From contig KE546969.1 in NCBI GenBank assembly GCA_000442125.1, forward strand, positions 434,001 through 498,000: 64,000 nucleotides of DNA, read 5' to 3'. The notes beneath the pieces are model-generated. The model was not told the origin of the DNA. It ran no database searches and saw only the letters and a list, made by a program, of their open reading frames with translations. Position 1 is the stretch's first letter; each line of letters opens with the position of its first letter. The DNA is from Opeltia flavorubescens (Eukaryota; Ascomycota; Lecanoromycetes; Teloschistales; Teloschistaceae). A program made the position numbers and the translations under genes. Shown here in pieces: positions 25,574-37,588 of this stretch.

Positions 25574-28095
25574 ATGGATGACGTCCCACCTTCTTACGAG
25601 TCCGCCATTCAGCGCGATTATTGGTCAATCATCGCAAAATATGTCCATTCTTCCGCCGACCTCTGTGCTGCGTCTCGTGTTTGTCGAAGATGGCATCAAA
25701 TATATACACCTCTACTGTGGGGAAACCCGGCATCTCATTTTGGAACGGAGAACGACAGAGTCTACGGTCAGCAAGGCATACCCGTCCTTGGCTTCATAAC
25801 GAACACTGATCAACCATAGTGGCTTTGACGAGGTTCAAACGAAGCCTGAAACGAGTCCGCCTGGCAGTTAGATCTCTCACACACACCCTACATTTACCGC
25901 CGGCCCAAGCAGAAATATATGATGGACCCCATCCTGAATGGCTTCGAGATGTCCTGCTAAAGCTTCCTAATTTGCAGTCGCTAGTGGTTTCACAGCTTCC
26001 GTTCTTTGATCATCCGTCTCTTGTTGCCCTACAAGCGAACGGCGGTCATACTTTGGAGGACAGAGAGACACAACCTACTTTTGCTCTCCGACTTCTGATC
26101 GCGAATCAGTGCACAAACACGACCCAGAGAAGCTTATCTCATGCCTTGACGGCGTTCCCACATCTGATTTTCCTCGATCTGTCAAGAACTCTCGGCGTTC
26201 GAGATGTATCTGTGCTCTCTAAGCTCCGTCACATGGATAGCCTGCAGATCCTCAAACTATGCGGCATACAGTTACGGGACGACGACATGGGCGTTCTGGC
26301 CAAGTCCATTGGGATCAGATTGCGGAGCCTTGATGTCCGTGATAATCTTTTGACTGACCAATCCGTTCGGATTTTGCTTTACTCGTGCTTTCAGACGACG
26401 AACGACGAGAGCAGTTTCGGCTCCACCCGTCCTAGGGGTCTGTCTGGAGCAGCAGAGGAAGATTGGCCTTCGGGTATACTCAAACCTGATCCTGCAGTAC
26501 TTGATGAGTTCCGAGACGAAAGCTTCGACGAGCGCTATTTGAGGCGCCTCACTCAAGGTCTCGTAAGCAGGATGCCCTCCGAGGATCAAGCCGACACTGG
26601 CATCACCCACCTTCATATTGCAAACAATCGTCTGACAGTTGAGGGTGTGTCCTCCTTACTACAGTCGACGAGACTTCATGTCCTCGACGCTGGAGTTCTA
26701 GATACTGCTCGGCATGTTCACCGCTCCTCGTCCACCATATCGCCCTCCTCTCCATATTTCCGCGACCGCACCATCGACATCCCAGGTGCTGAGAAGCTGA
26801 CGCCGGTATTGGCAAGATATGCATCGAAGCGTTTGACCTCACTTCGAGTGAACCATAGTATCATCACTAAGAGCGCCTTGCCCGATGAAGCGGAGTCGAG
26901 CCCTGAGCTATATGAAATGCCGTCGGTTTCTAGGCGTCACGAGCTCGATGCTACTGTACCAGCCTACGAGCTTCATAGCGATCGGGAAGAACGTTTTGAA
27001 CTACCAGGCGACTCCATGCATTTGGTTCTGACACCGGCTATGGGTGCTAAGCCAGAAGTTTTAGAACCTTTAGCGCCTCCACTGCCTAAACGTGGTAGCA
27101 TATATGCACCCGAGGTGGTCACAAATAACTCAAATGCTATCACTGACACGGAAGATGATGTTCCCGTCCTGACAGCTACTGGCTTGGAGCATGTTTTACC
27201 GGCTATCAATCACATTGAGAGTCCTTGGTCTAACAACCTCAGCACTGTAGTGAAAGTCGATGCCGAGCACAGTCCTACAATTCCACACTTGAGCCACTCA
27301 ACCATCGAGAAGCAACGGCAAAATATGCACCTGGTCCAATGTTCCGAACCTCACGGCCTATTACCCAGCATGCTACCGCAACTACGCTCCCTGACTTTGA
27401 CTGATGTCCCATGCTACGATGAATCCGGCCAGGTCGTAAGTGCTCTTATTAAATTCATCCAATACTGCGCTTCCGAATTTGAGCTTGCGAAATTGCAGGC
27501 CGATCTCGAATCAAAGATTTCAAGGAATTCGCCATACGGACGCGCAAGACCTCGACGACAAGCGACTATAAATTGCTTCGCTCTCCGCAAATTGACGCTG
27601 GAGATGAGCTCTCCTGAGACTTCTGCTCCTGGTTCATTGCAGCCCGGCTCTTCACAGACTTCTCAAGCAGCGTTGTCCACATTTCGCTCGAGATCTTCGA
27701 CCGAAGATGCCGACAGCGAAGCTTTCTGGGCTGCCCAGGAAAAGGACTTTTCATTTTTCGACGATGACGCTGAATGTGGTTTACCATCCGTCGAGCCCGG
27801 TTCTCATTTCCCAATGTCTACTCTCTCGGAAAAAATGATATTGCCAACGGATAGCCAAGCATCGCCAGCGGTACAACGAAACAGCAAGGCTGACCTTGGC
27901 CTTGATGTGGTACAGGAACTTATTAGATTTCGCAAAGACAGGAAAGCTGCTTATGAAAGCGCTTTAAAGCAAGGACGTACAACAGCTGAGGGTTATTGGC
28001 CTGGTGAAGTGAAGGTTGTCAGACGGCAAGGTGGCAAGTCAGCTACGGTCGATTATTATGGCAATTACTTCGAGAAGGGCTATATTTATCGTTGA
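25574..28095 (+). CDS. F-box/leucine-rich-repeat-like protein
   Basis: Exons 25574-25766 and 25820-28095 give 822 residues. The N terminus (YWSIIAKYVHSSADLCAASR then VCRRWHQIYTPLLWGNP) is a degenerate F-box. Leucine-rich repeats follow: LPNLQSLVVSQLPFFD, FPHLIFLDLSRTLGVRD, MDSLQILKLCGIQLRDDD, IRLRSLDVRDNLLTD and ITHLHIANNRLT. A long disordered middle follows, then another repeat (LPQLRSLTLTDVPCYD) and a short conserved C terminus (GEVKVVRRQGGKSATVDYYG). This layout suggests a substrate adaptor of an SCF-type ubiquitin ligase, but no partner can be read from sequence. I believe it belongs to a conserved ascomycete family without a named function. The start ATG gives MDDVPPSYESAIQRD; the codon before it is GTG. 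Confidence 0.85.
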
Positions 28096-28747
28096 GATTC
28101 AGCGTAACGGTAGACGTACAGAGAAATTTTCGAATTTGAAACCATGTATGGCTGATCAACTGAATACGAGCACTTTTATAAGATTATGGCATGGAGAGAT
28201 GATATCCCATTTTCCATTGCCGTTTATCGGTATACGTTTCTGTCATAAGACATATCGATATCAACGACATCAGCGATTTGGAGGCATAGCCAGCGTCTCT
28301 GCAACAAAAGTAACTTAGTCAGTTGGCTTGCAAGTTGGAGGGCTTAGGATGTAAAATCAGATCGCTATTCTGTGAGCGCTGTGAACGATTGAGTAAGTGA
28401 CCTATTATGGTTTCCACGGAGCCTTTGACTCTCTTGAACCATCACATGCAATACATTTTCCAAAACTTCACAAGATAAAAGACAGATAAATCTCATGCAT
28501 CCATTTACCTAACCCAGATGAGCAAAAGCGCAAGCCAAAAAATCCATAGTTCGACTGATCCCTTTCTTTCCAAATGCAAGCAATGCGTTACGTCGAATCA
28601 AACCACCGCCATCCAAATAAGATACGCCTTAAACCNCCCCCCCCCCTTATCCATGTTCATTGAATAAATCAGTAAACCCGGGTATAATTATCCATCCGCA
28701 TCTCTGTTTCCCTTCGTTGCCATGAAAAGACCCGCAAAACCCCCTAT
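28096..28747. other. Convergent intergenic region with poly-C tract
   Basis: 3' flanks of the leucine-rich gene and of SPT7. It contains a run of about ten C next to an ambiguous base at 28636, a likely sequencing or slippage spot. No gene seen. Confidence 0.5.
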
Positions 28748-31700
28748 TTACGTTGCCTCCAAACTCTCCGGGCTCATCATACCCCCCTCGGTGTTTCCAG
28801 TCATCATCATATCTTGTTTCTCCCTATCCCTATCGTTCTCCTGCCCTTTCTCGTTCTTCATCTCCTTCACTGGGTCGTTTGCAACAGTTGCGGTAGCTGC
28901 TCCATCACCCTCACCGGGCAAGCCAAGCTTCAATTTGCCTACCGGACCTTTCCCTAAGCCTAGATTTTCCTTTTCCTTCTCTCCTTCACCATTCAGCTTC
29001 ATCTTCTTCCTCGGGTGGCCCTTACCCGGCCCGGGTTCTCTGATCGGCCGTTTGCGCGGGCTGCTAATCTTGCCTGTAGGTGGTAGTCTCGGTTTAGGGA
29101 AACGTTGTTTCTGCGGGAGATCGTCATCTTCAATAAGAGGCTTATCGTTGTTAGCGGCCAGCTTGTCGCGAAAGAATTGTTGAACGAGGCCAATTTGTGA
29201 GGAGATGTTGTCAACAGTGATCGGTGAGAGGGGCACTGGCGGCGGAAGGGCGGAGGGTAGGGATGATGAGAGATTGCTGTTTCAATTTGTAAGCATACGC
29301 CAAGCAAGGGGAGGAACAGGGCATATGATGAAGTGGTAAAACACACCTGGGGTTCTGTGATTGATGAGCACTATGCATGCGGTTCTGAAGAAGATGCAGA
29401 GGAACAGCTAGTGAAGCCAGTCCTAGCTCTTTATCAAGACCCAATTCACGGAAACCAAAGAAGTCTTCTCCGTAATCGGCTGCAAAGTCACCGCTGACAA
29501 ATTGATCGCTGCCATCATTCAATGCATTCGAGCCGTCAGGACCAGCGTCCGTCAAAGCCGGACGTAGGAGGTCGGCCAAGTGAGCCTTCATTCTATCCTG
29601 CATCTGGACAAGCTTGGTGCTGGTCCGGTCAGTCTCATCTTTGACATAACTTTCCAGAGCTGCAAGGTCGGAGCCGTTTTCATGTAGGGTATGAAGGACC
29701 ATTTCTTCCTTGGTGAATCGATCTTTCCATGTGAGTTCTATGTCACCAGAACCGCCAGGTACAGGCTTCTGGACAGGTATCTTGGGCGTCTGCAAATATT
29801 CCACCAACGTTTTGGTGATTTTCACGAAGAAATCGCTCGCGAGATCCGTCACTGCATCCAGTGCAGATGGCTGGAATTCCTCGAATCCGGCGTGGAAGAA
29901 CATCTTGGCAACAGATCGTCTAAGCGCTGCCTGTGTGACTTCTGGACTTGTCACAGGGCCAGCGTCATTCATGACATGGGCCTCAATGTCTTGCTCAACC
30001 AAAGGAGCTGGTTCAACCTTCTGGAACTGGCCATGGTACATCTGTCGGATATTTAGCATAATCCTGGAACATTCACGAATGGGTCGCTGTTTACCTGGGA
30101 TTGTATCTGCATTTGCTTGACAACCCCGATCTTCGAGCAAATCTTTCGCGTTGCCTGTAGTTGCCTCATATTGTCTTCTATCTTCTTCGTTAGAGGACTT
30201 TCTGGAGAAGTGAAGAGTCCACGTGGCAAGATATGAAGATGGTCTTCACAAGGATCCTCAACCTCGCCAGGAGTGTTCTCAATCCAGCGAAGGCGTTCTG
30301 GGAGATCCGGGACTGCGGATAGCACATCATAGTAGTCGGGAAGAACTCGTTCTTCTTCACCTTCTATTCCTTCAGCTAACGTCTCACCGCTGGTTGCAGC
30401 TTCCTCGGTTTCCTTTGCTTCAGCTTCGGCTTTGCCCCGACCAGCTGCACCTTCCAGAACAGCCTGCTTTTGCTTTTGCAGCCAGCTCCTCATACCAGCT
30501 TTTCTGCGTAACAAAGCCGGCTCATCTTCATTTATTTCATTCCCTCTAAAGAGACGATGACGTTCTGCAGTGACTATTGCACGGTCTTTCTTCGTAACTT
30601 GCTTCCAGACCTTGTAGGTCGCGTCTTCATATTCCACTTCTTGCCGGGTTTCTGGGATATTTACAGATATACCATTGACGAAAGGCTCAGCGCCATCAAC
30701 ATCCATTGCATCCGGATCTGCAGAGCCTGCATGATGCCCAAGGACACCATTGATCCCACCCGGGGTTGCCGTGCCAGGGGGTGGTGGTGTCGTTGGGTCC
30801 GTATTGCTCCTTTCTGTTGCAGCTTCGGATTCTGCTCTGAGGTGTTCATGCTTCAGGTTAGAACCTAAACCATTCGGTGCCACATTTTGAGTGACGGGTT
30901 TTTGCTCTGCTGCATGATTGCTTTCTGAGCTCCCAGCTGGTGCCTTGCGAGGGGCCGTCGAACCCTTCTTCGCTTTCTTACCTGGCGCCTTGCGACCTCT
31001 CGATGAAATTATCGGCTCGTCATCGCTTTCTTCGGCACCATCGAGCTCTGCCTCGGCTTGGTGTTGACGGCGCTCCTCGGCCTCAACTTCAGCTCTATCA
31101 CGAATCGTGATCGCAGGAATTAGGGGTACTAGTTTTTCTGTTTCCTTACGCATAAATAGAGCATGGCGGCGGAGAAAATGATCTGGGTTTGCATTGTAGT
31201 TGAGACAATTGGACCAGATTAGGTTTATGTCGGTGACGAACTCTTGTTTCGACTTGTACTGGATGTTTTTCAATTTCTTGGTCATGCTTCCAAGGTCCAT
31301 CGGCGACTTGATCACTGTGAAATAAATTAGCCTCCGCCAACAAGAGGTTTTTGACTGTTGTCTAATACCATTGTAATAGTCAGGAGCCTCTCGCTTGTTG
31401 ACGCGTGATAAGAATGCCGTGGAGTGCTCGGTCATTGCTTTGAGTTCGTTCAAGACCTTCTCTGCAGCTTCATAGAGCTCCTCCTGACCAACCCGATCTT
31501 CATTCGCCCATTTACTCCTATTCTTTTTGACTTCACCTATCAACGTCCTTAACTCAACATCGGAGGCTGCGACCTGGTCACGCTTCTTATCAATCCGTGC
31601 GATAAGATGTTTCAAGGTCAAGCTTAATGCTCCGAGATTGGTTTGACTCAAAGTACCCTGCTGGCCATTGCCGGTAGCTTGGTTATTGGAAGGAGTACCG

Positions 31701-32452
31701 GAGTGTCCTTGACCTGACATTTCCTCGTCCACCTGGCGCTCGGACTCCTCCAGCTTTTTCTGATCGATCATAGCATCCCGATCGTTTTCCACGGTATAGA
31801 ATAACGTATGGAAGCTTCTCTTGGCAGCATCTTCAGTGGCTTTCTTGTTCAATTCCAGCTCCCTTCGAGCATCCTCAGAAGTTTTATTGGAGGCGCTTGA
31901 AGTCAATGGCTTCGAGTGTGCCGGAGTCGAGGTTGTTGAGAGGGTTCTGACCATTGGGGCTGATGACAAGGAAGGAATGGCAGTAGCACCGGTGGATTTT
32001 GCTTTGAGGGGAGATGCATCCACTCCGGTGTCGTCGTCTTCGCCTTCTGAATCGTCATAATCATCTTCATCAATAGTCCGAGCTGCTTTCTTCTGCGGAG
32101 GAAGCACCTCGGGCAGATTGTGCGCAAGCACCCCATCCCCCTGGTGTTTCTCCTTCTGCTCGGTCCCGTTTGATGGTGACCCTATCAAGCCTGATGAGCT
32201 CTTTGATTCGAACAGGGCCTCTAACCTGGCTTCGCTGCGCAAAAAGAGNTCAGTGAAAATTGAAAGCTTTGGATCTTCATCTGCGCCAAGATCGGCATCA
32301 GTGGCGGCGGAGGAATGGATTGAGGGCAGTGGAGTAGGAAGGCGATTAGGGGTGCGTGAGGTGCCGCGGCGAACATGATAGCCATTGGTGTGCAAGGCAT
32401 CGAAGGGTTGGGAGCTGGGGTGGATTTGGTGGGTGTTCTTGGACGCCGACAT
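28748..32452 (-). CDS. SPT7: SAGA complex subunit Spt7, bromodomain and histone-fold protein
   Basis: Spt7 is a structural core subunit of the SAGA co-activator. Four exons (31369-32452, 30095-31314, 29347-30041, 28748-29276) give 1175 residues. A bromodomain lies around residues 320-420: REAPDYYN joins VIKSPMDLGSMTKKL, then FVTDINLIWSNCLNYN and HFLRRHALFMRKETEKLVP, the Spt7-specific form. A histone fold lies at about 800-865 (TQAALRRSVAKMFFHAGFEE then LDAVTDLASDFF), which pairs with a TAF-like partner in SAGA. The N-terminal 300 residues and the C-terminal 170 are low complexity and charged. All introns are 54-71 nt and keep phase. One ambiguous base at 32249 leaves one residue as Asp or Glu. 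It is head to head with the VanZ-like gene. Confidence 0.95.
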
Positions 32453-32879
32453 TCTACCCCTCTAGTGTTCGCGGTACGAAGTCCGCCGGACAAGAGGTCG
32501 AAACCGCAGCGGCCGTAGGCCAGCTTGAAGCGTCGCGTTGCCGTAAATTGGACATGAGTCGAATCTCAGGAACCATATGAGATGAATGTGATTGTTTTCA
32601 GCATCAAAATCGATGGTGTTGAAGGGTGGGCTGATGGTAAAGTTGGTCGCTGAGCCCGCCAAAAGTGTGCAGTCGTCTGAGAAGCTTCAGAGAGTCAGCA
32701 ACAAAGAAGGCTTGGCAGTCGGTCTACCCCTTTGCCGACACCCGACCTTTTGTGCCACCATTAATGACATCTTAAGGCCAGCTTGAACTTTAGAAAGTCA
32801 ATGATAGTAAATCTGATTCAGTATCCTATCTTGCATGGCTTTAACCGTTAAAATGGCAATTGCAGCTTAATATTCTACC
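32453..32879. other. Bidirectional promoter of SPT7 and the VanZ-like gene
   Basis: 427 bases between divergent start codons. No coding frame and no strong motif seen. Confidence 0.5.
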
Positions 32880-33547
32880 ATGAGGGTGCGATACCCTTTT
32901 GCCGGTCAGTACACATCTCCCCTCCCTCCCTACCTTCTGCTGACCGAATAGCTTAGCTGCCTTCACGGTACTCCTATTGCTTGCCGGCTATTTGCGACTT
33001 AGCTCTATCCAAATACCCCAAGTCAACCCACAAGTCCTACATCTCATCACTTTCTTCCTGCTCACTGTAATACTGCACCCAGGTTCATGCGAATCCCTAC
33101 TGACGCTCTACATAGCTGGTGTTCTATTGGATTCTCGATACTACAAGACGGCGATTACTCAATCTCACTCTACTTGTTGTTACTTTTGCGCTCGGGCTAG
33201 GCTCTGAAGCGGTTCAAATCTTAATCCCCAAAAGTCATGACTTCGACCCGACCAATATCGTTGCCAACGTGCTGGGCTCACTCTCAGCGCTAGCACTATG
33301 CACCATCTACCACAAACGTATGCTGGATCGACGACGTAGAAGTAAGGGCTATGGGATGGTGCCGCAAGACGCTGAAGGAGAGGATTTGGAGCTGGGACCG
33401 ACGCAGCATCAGGAGAGTGGCGTTGTAGATGCGGAGGAAGATTGGGATGACTTGCATCGCGTTTCCAGCACTGATAACGACGGGAGACTTACCCCAGGAA
33501 GCACAAACGCCAGTACCGGAGAAGAGGGTGCGGATGGGAAGCAATGA
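32880..33547 (+). CDS. VanZ-like small membrane protein
   Basis: Three exons, 32880-32904, 32957-33066 and 33116-33547, give 188 residues. Three to four membrane spans: AAFTVLLLLAGYLRL, HLITFFLLT joining LVFYWIL, LNLTLLVVTFALGLGSEAVQ and IVANVLGSLSALALCTIY. The GxGSEAVQ...FDPTNIVANVLGS pattern is that of the VanZ-like family, named after a teicoplanin-resistance protein in bacteria; its role in fungi is not known. A cytosolic acidic tail of about 90 residues follows. The first exon codes for only eight residues plus one base, so it cannot be found by frame length alone. It shares a promoter with SPT7. Confidence 0.85.
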
Positions 33548-34709
33548 CGATCTCATATAATTGGATATGGTTGTGGCTATGTGGGCGGACTGACTGCGTT
33601 ACGATACCTCTGATGGCGTTCCTGACTCTACATGAATAGTAGACTACTCATGCATCGACAAATGAATTAGCTGCAAACATTTTAATACTACGGTTCCCCA
33701 CATTGGATACGCTGCACAGTGTACGATCAAGTACAAGGGAACTATCGAGCCCTGTGGCGATTCTTATTGAAATATATCTGCACATCATGCGTGTCTAAGA
33801 ATGTGAGCAACTTTTCCATCAAATCAGCTCTACAACGTTTTCTCACTCTGCAATACATAAGAGCATTCGGAAAGACTAGAATTTGCTACTAATTGTATAA
33901 GGAGTTCCAAGAGCTACGAATTCCTTCTATTCGTGCATTTAATTACCATCCAAGTGAGATCGAGGATGCCATATTTGACGGTGGGGGTAATGTTCTTTTT
34001 CTTAGGTATCTTCCAGGCAGCAATTGTCATTCAACCCAGAATTTCTGGTCATGATTGGTTGAAAAAAGCTCTTCCGAAGGTTTGATAACATGGTCATGCC
34101 AAAAGCGCCATTAAAGTTGCTGATAGTACATAGTGCAACAGCATACATAGTTAAAGTAACCTAATAATGGGGTTTAACATATCGGTCATGAAGGAGAAAT
34201 TGTATGCCAATCAATTACGCGAACACTTGAGTATTGATCTTATCATTCATGATATGAGAAAATCCTATGAGGAACTAATGGAAGCAGATGATCTAAGCCA
34301 GATCCATGGGGAAGGTCTCTCGGACACATCGTAGAATATATCTATATCTTGGGAATAAGATTGGGATGGCAATCTCAATGTACACTCTAGCAATGAATAC
34401 GAAGAAAGCCTGGGAGATTTCAACACTTTTTCGTGGATTCCATGTGATTCAATATCCGGATGGAATGAGGGCCAAATAACATCGACCATCGTTGAAGAAG
34501 CCCAATTTTTATCCGTGATTCCGGAGGGAGGGTCGAGTGAAAAGGTCATCATACGAAGGCACAGAGACCATCCTTCTCATTGAAACGCTAGGAACACTGC
34601 TCTATTGATAGTCGAACTCTTGTTTCCAAGTGTTGCCATACCGACTCCGTCGAAGATGATCGTGTTTTGTTGACTTCTGAGACGTTCCGCCAGGCCATCT
34701 ATGGTACAT
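33548..34709. other. Gene-poor convergent region
   Basis: AT-rich 3' flanks of the VanZ-like and Mrx7-like genes. A minus-strand open frame at 34265-34552 (95 codons) has no family resemblance, and I do not call it. No repeat seen. Confidence 0.45.
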
Positions 34710-35118
34710 TCATTTCTTCGTTGTGCCTCGTATTTGATCACGCACTTCGTCTCTAAAGTGTTGTATAAACTTGGAGGCACTGAATCCATGATTGTCTTAT
34801 CATAAAAGATCAAAATCAGTATGAATTACCAAAGGAGAAATCGACTAGGAAGACTAACTGTCTATCTTAGTACCGCCCATTTCCTCCAAGTCGGGACCAT
34901 GCCGCATCTCGTGCACCTTCTTGTGAACGCCGCGCACCATTCGGTTGAATGTAGGGCTTCTAATAAGCTGTAGAAAAGATTTTAATCTATCTTACCAGGC
35001 GGAGATCTCAAATCATACCCTAGCTGTTAGCCATACCTATAGACGTGGTCAGGGAAGATACATCGAATGGCGACGAGGCTCATGAGCATACCTCGAAAAG
35101 CCGAAGCTGCCACATCAT
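34710..35118 (-). CDS. Small mitochondrial protein, Mrx7-like
   Basis: A three-exon gene with very short exons: 35092-35118, 34859-34967 and 34710-34795, total 73 residues. The protein reads MMWQLRLFE, LIRSPTFNRMVRGVHKKVHE, MRHGPDLEEMGGTKID, NNHGFSASKFIQHFRDEVRD, QIRGTTKK. The mix of a short hydrophobic start, SPTFNRMVRGVHKKV, a GGTKID turn and a terminal FRDEVRDQIRG helix fits the fungal Mrx7 (MIOREX component 7) family as I remember it; yeast Mrx7 was found with mitochondrial gene-expression assemblies. Phase is kept across both introns (124 and 63 nt). The name is less certain than the existence of the gene. The first exon is only nine codons, and an alternative first exon cannot be excluded. 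Confidence 0.72.
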
Positions 35119-35792
35119 CGAGGTAACATCAAAGACGACCAATAAATTTAGCCTACAGCCGATGAAAAGTCGAAGGGCGCGCCCGGCTAATGTGAACGAG
35201 AAGTGTTGAGATATGATGGTAATGATTATGGAAAACGGATCCGAATTGCAGATGTGGCGAAACTCGTCCGGAAACAAGGAATCCCTGCAAAAATCGTTTC
35301 AAAAGCAGGGCTGGCAGGGCGTGCAGGGCTCAAGCACTGTACATATGATGCCTTCACAATCACTGGTCATGAGGCTGCATCTTAGGCTTGACATTTGGCT
35401 TTTTACTTAATTTGATATGGGTTCGCTATGTTCGCTCTTGCTGTATTATTGACAGCAATCGCGTTTGCTGGTGTCATCGAGCTATTTCCCTCTCCATAAG
35501 TAGCCTGCAAGTGCTACATCAGATTCCAGAAGCACAACGTGTTGAGTCCATTTATTCCTTTTATGTCGCAAGAAACCGTGTGAAGAGATACTTGATTTGG
35601 TCTTATACCATGAGTCAGGTCCAAACCTGAACAGCTGGATTCAAGTCATTTTTCACTCTCTGAAGCGGTGGAGCGAATCATTTTTAAATTCAGATTACAT
35701 CTTTGTAGCCAACAGGCTTATCCAGTATCAACGGTTTTTATTTTGCTGTGCGCTGTCGCTTGATGCACATTATCGACCAGCTGCTAGTCACC
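35119..35792. other. Divergent promoter region
   Basis: Between the Mrx7-like gene and the phosphatase gene. Several overlapping short frames, none with a signature. Confidence 0.45.
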
Positions 35793-37097
35793 ATGAACGC
35801 ATCCTTCACCAAAGGTCTCTCAAGATCAGCATCCAAGCGAGCTCGTCCCACAGATAGTCCGGGGTCCGGCGCTTCTACGCCGGTACCGAAGGCGTTAAAA
35901 ACGCAAGAGCACCAGATTGCCTCAGACAGTGTTAGCGTTCCTGCGTTTCTTCGTCAATCAGCGAGTGGTACGTGGCGATGACGATCCTGCATAGGCGACG
36001 CCAACCTGCATGATCCCAAGACCTCATTGGTCGGCGACTAATGCTTGACAGAAATCAGAGCGAAGTTCATTGACTTGGAGCACCAGCAGCTCTTCCGTGT
36101 CGCTGAAGGCCGCCGGGATCCCACTTCAAGATGGGTGCAAGACAACACCAAGCAGACCAGATTGCGCAATCGATATTTGAATGTTCAGCCTTGGGACAAG
36201 TCACGGATTCATCTCCAAGTCCCCGAAGGCGAATCGGATTACATCAATGCCTCCCCTATCGCTCTGACTGACCCGCGAACCGGAGCTGTATTTTCCTACA
36301 TTGCAGCCCAAGGACCCAAGGAAACTGGCTCCAGTCATTTCTGGCACATGATCTGGCAGCAGACGTCTGAAGTAGCCGTCATTGTTATGCTCACCCCTAC
36401 TACCGAAGGCGGCCGAGAGAAGTGTTTTCAGTACTTCCCTTTGAATGAGGACGCCGGAGCTATCTCGGTTGAGCCTGTCGATGCAACTAATCCAACTCGT
36501 TCGGGCAGTGTCCAAGTAGCTGAGGTTTACTTTGACGAAACATGCAAATCAACGGTTCGTAAGCTTTTATTAACCTTTGGTGAAGATAGCAAAGTCATCT
36601 GGCATATCCTTTTTTCCGGCTGGCCCGACTTCGAAGTTCCCCAGAATGAAGACCGCATTGCACTTTTTGAACTTTTGGAATTGTCTTCGGCCAAAAATAC
36701 AGAGCAAAGCAATCCGAGGATAATTCATTGCAGTGCTGGAGTGGGTCGATCTGGATCTTTCATAGCGTTGGAATATCTTCTCGCCCAGATCAAGTCTGGT
36801 GCGCTCGCAGAGGCGAAAGAGGACGAGGATCCGATCTATGACACTGTCAACAGGCTGCGAGAGCAACGAATGACCATGGTGCAAAGCGATGCACAATACA
36901 CGTTCCTTTACGAAGTCATCCGTGAAGAATTCATCAAGTGGCAAAACACCGCACAACAATCTGGTCTGCAGGAGCTGGCCTCTGGTATAAAAGCAGCTCT
37001 GTTCGGTGACACTCGTGAAAACCCTGGTCATATGACTGCTAACGGCCATAATGAGAAAGTCATGGACAGCACAGGCAAGGCCCCCGTCATCCCATGA
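35793..37097 (+). CDS. Classical protein tyrosine phosphatase
   Basis: Removes phosphate from phosphotyrosine; fungal relatives (Pyp1/Pyp2, Ptp1) act on stress MAP kinases among others. Exons 35793-35967 and 36052-37097 give 406 residues. The catalytic domain fills about residues 59-350: RNRYLNVQPWD, SDYINASPI, YIAAQGPKETGSSHFWHMIW, the WPD loop with Asp251, the P-loop HCSAGVGRSG with Cys285 and its Arg, and the Q-loop MVQSDAQYTF. All active residues are present. The N-terminal 58 residues are basic and Ser/Thr-rich; the C-terminal 50 look disordered. No membrane span is in this model, but a hydrophobic open frame lies just downstream at 37140-37293. The start is the ATG at 35793 (MNASFTKGL). 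The preceding region is AT-rich. Confidence 0.93.
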
Positions 37098-37588
37098 CGA
37101 TACAAATACTGGTCTGAACATTTGTATAGATCAACAGTCGATACGCGTGTACCGGTCCTCAATAGTATCCAATGCTTGCACTTTCTTTATACTGGTTCCT
37201 GGGGTGTTGCTGGCATTCTTGACTGGGGTTGGTGGAGCATTTCTTTGGGCTCACAAGGCGGGAAGCATAGCGAGGCGTAACATACCATCTTGATATTTTC
37301 TCAAGCGTTTAGAGAGGTGAAATAGCAGAGTCTTATCAACCATCGAAATGGAAATTAAATTCAGGTACCTCGAAGATCGCAATCGGTCTTGTGAACACGC
37401 CCTCGGCATTTCACGCCTAGAAAGAAAATGTATTTAAAGATATTGAAACGAATGGAGTTGCAGAGGACCTAATTTTTGGTCGGCAACCGGTATGGATGAG
37501 GTCATATCAGTAGTCACTTGGCACTGCAGTTTTTCATTTGTCCGGCACTGGATTCAATATTCAAGTCTCTTTGGTAAGAATGCGTCCC
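37098..37588. other. Convergent intergenic region with a hydrophobic open frame
   Basis: 3' flanks of the phosphatase and eS26 genes. The frame at 37140-37293 encodes a hydrophobic stretch (TFFILVPGVLLAFLTGVGG) followed by a basic end; it could be an alternative last exon of the phosphatase. Confidence 0.35.

Noticed and set aside
28630-28650. Poly-C run as a functional motif
   Set aside because: It adjoins an ambiguous base and lies between convergent 3' ends; a simple homopolymer or assembly artefact is more likely.
34265-34552. Minus-strand open frame of 95 codons between the VanZ-like and Mrx7-like genes
   Set aside because: No domain, no splice partners and composition like the surrounding AT-rich 3' flank.
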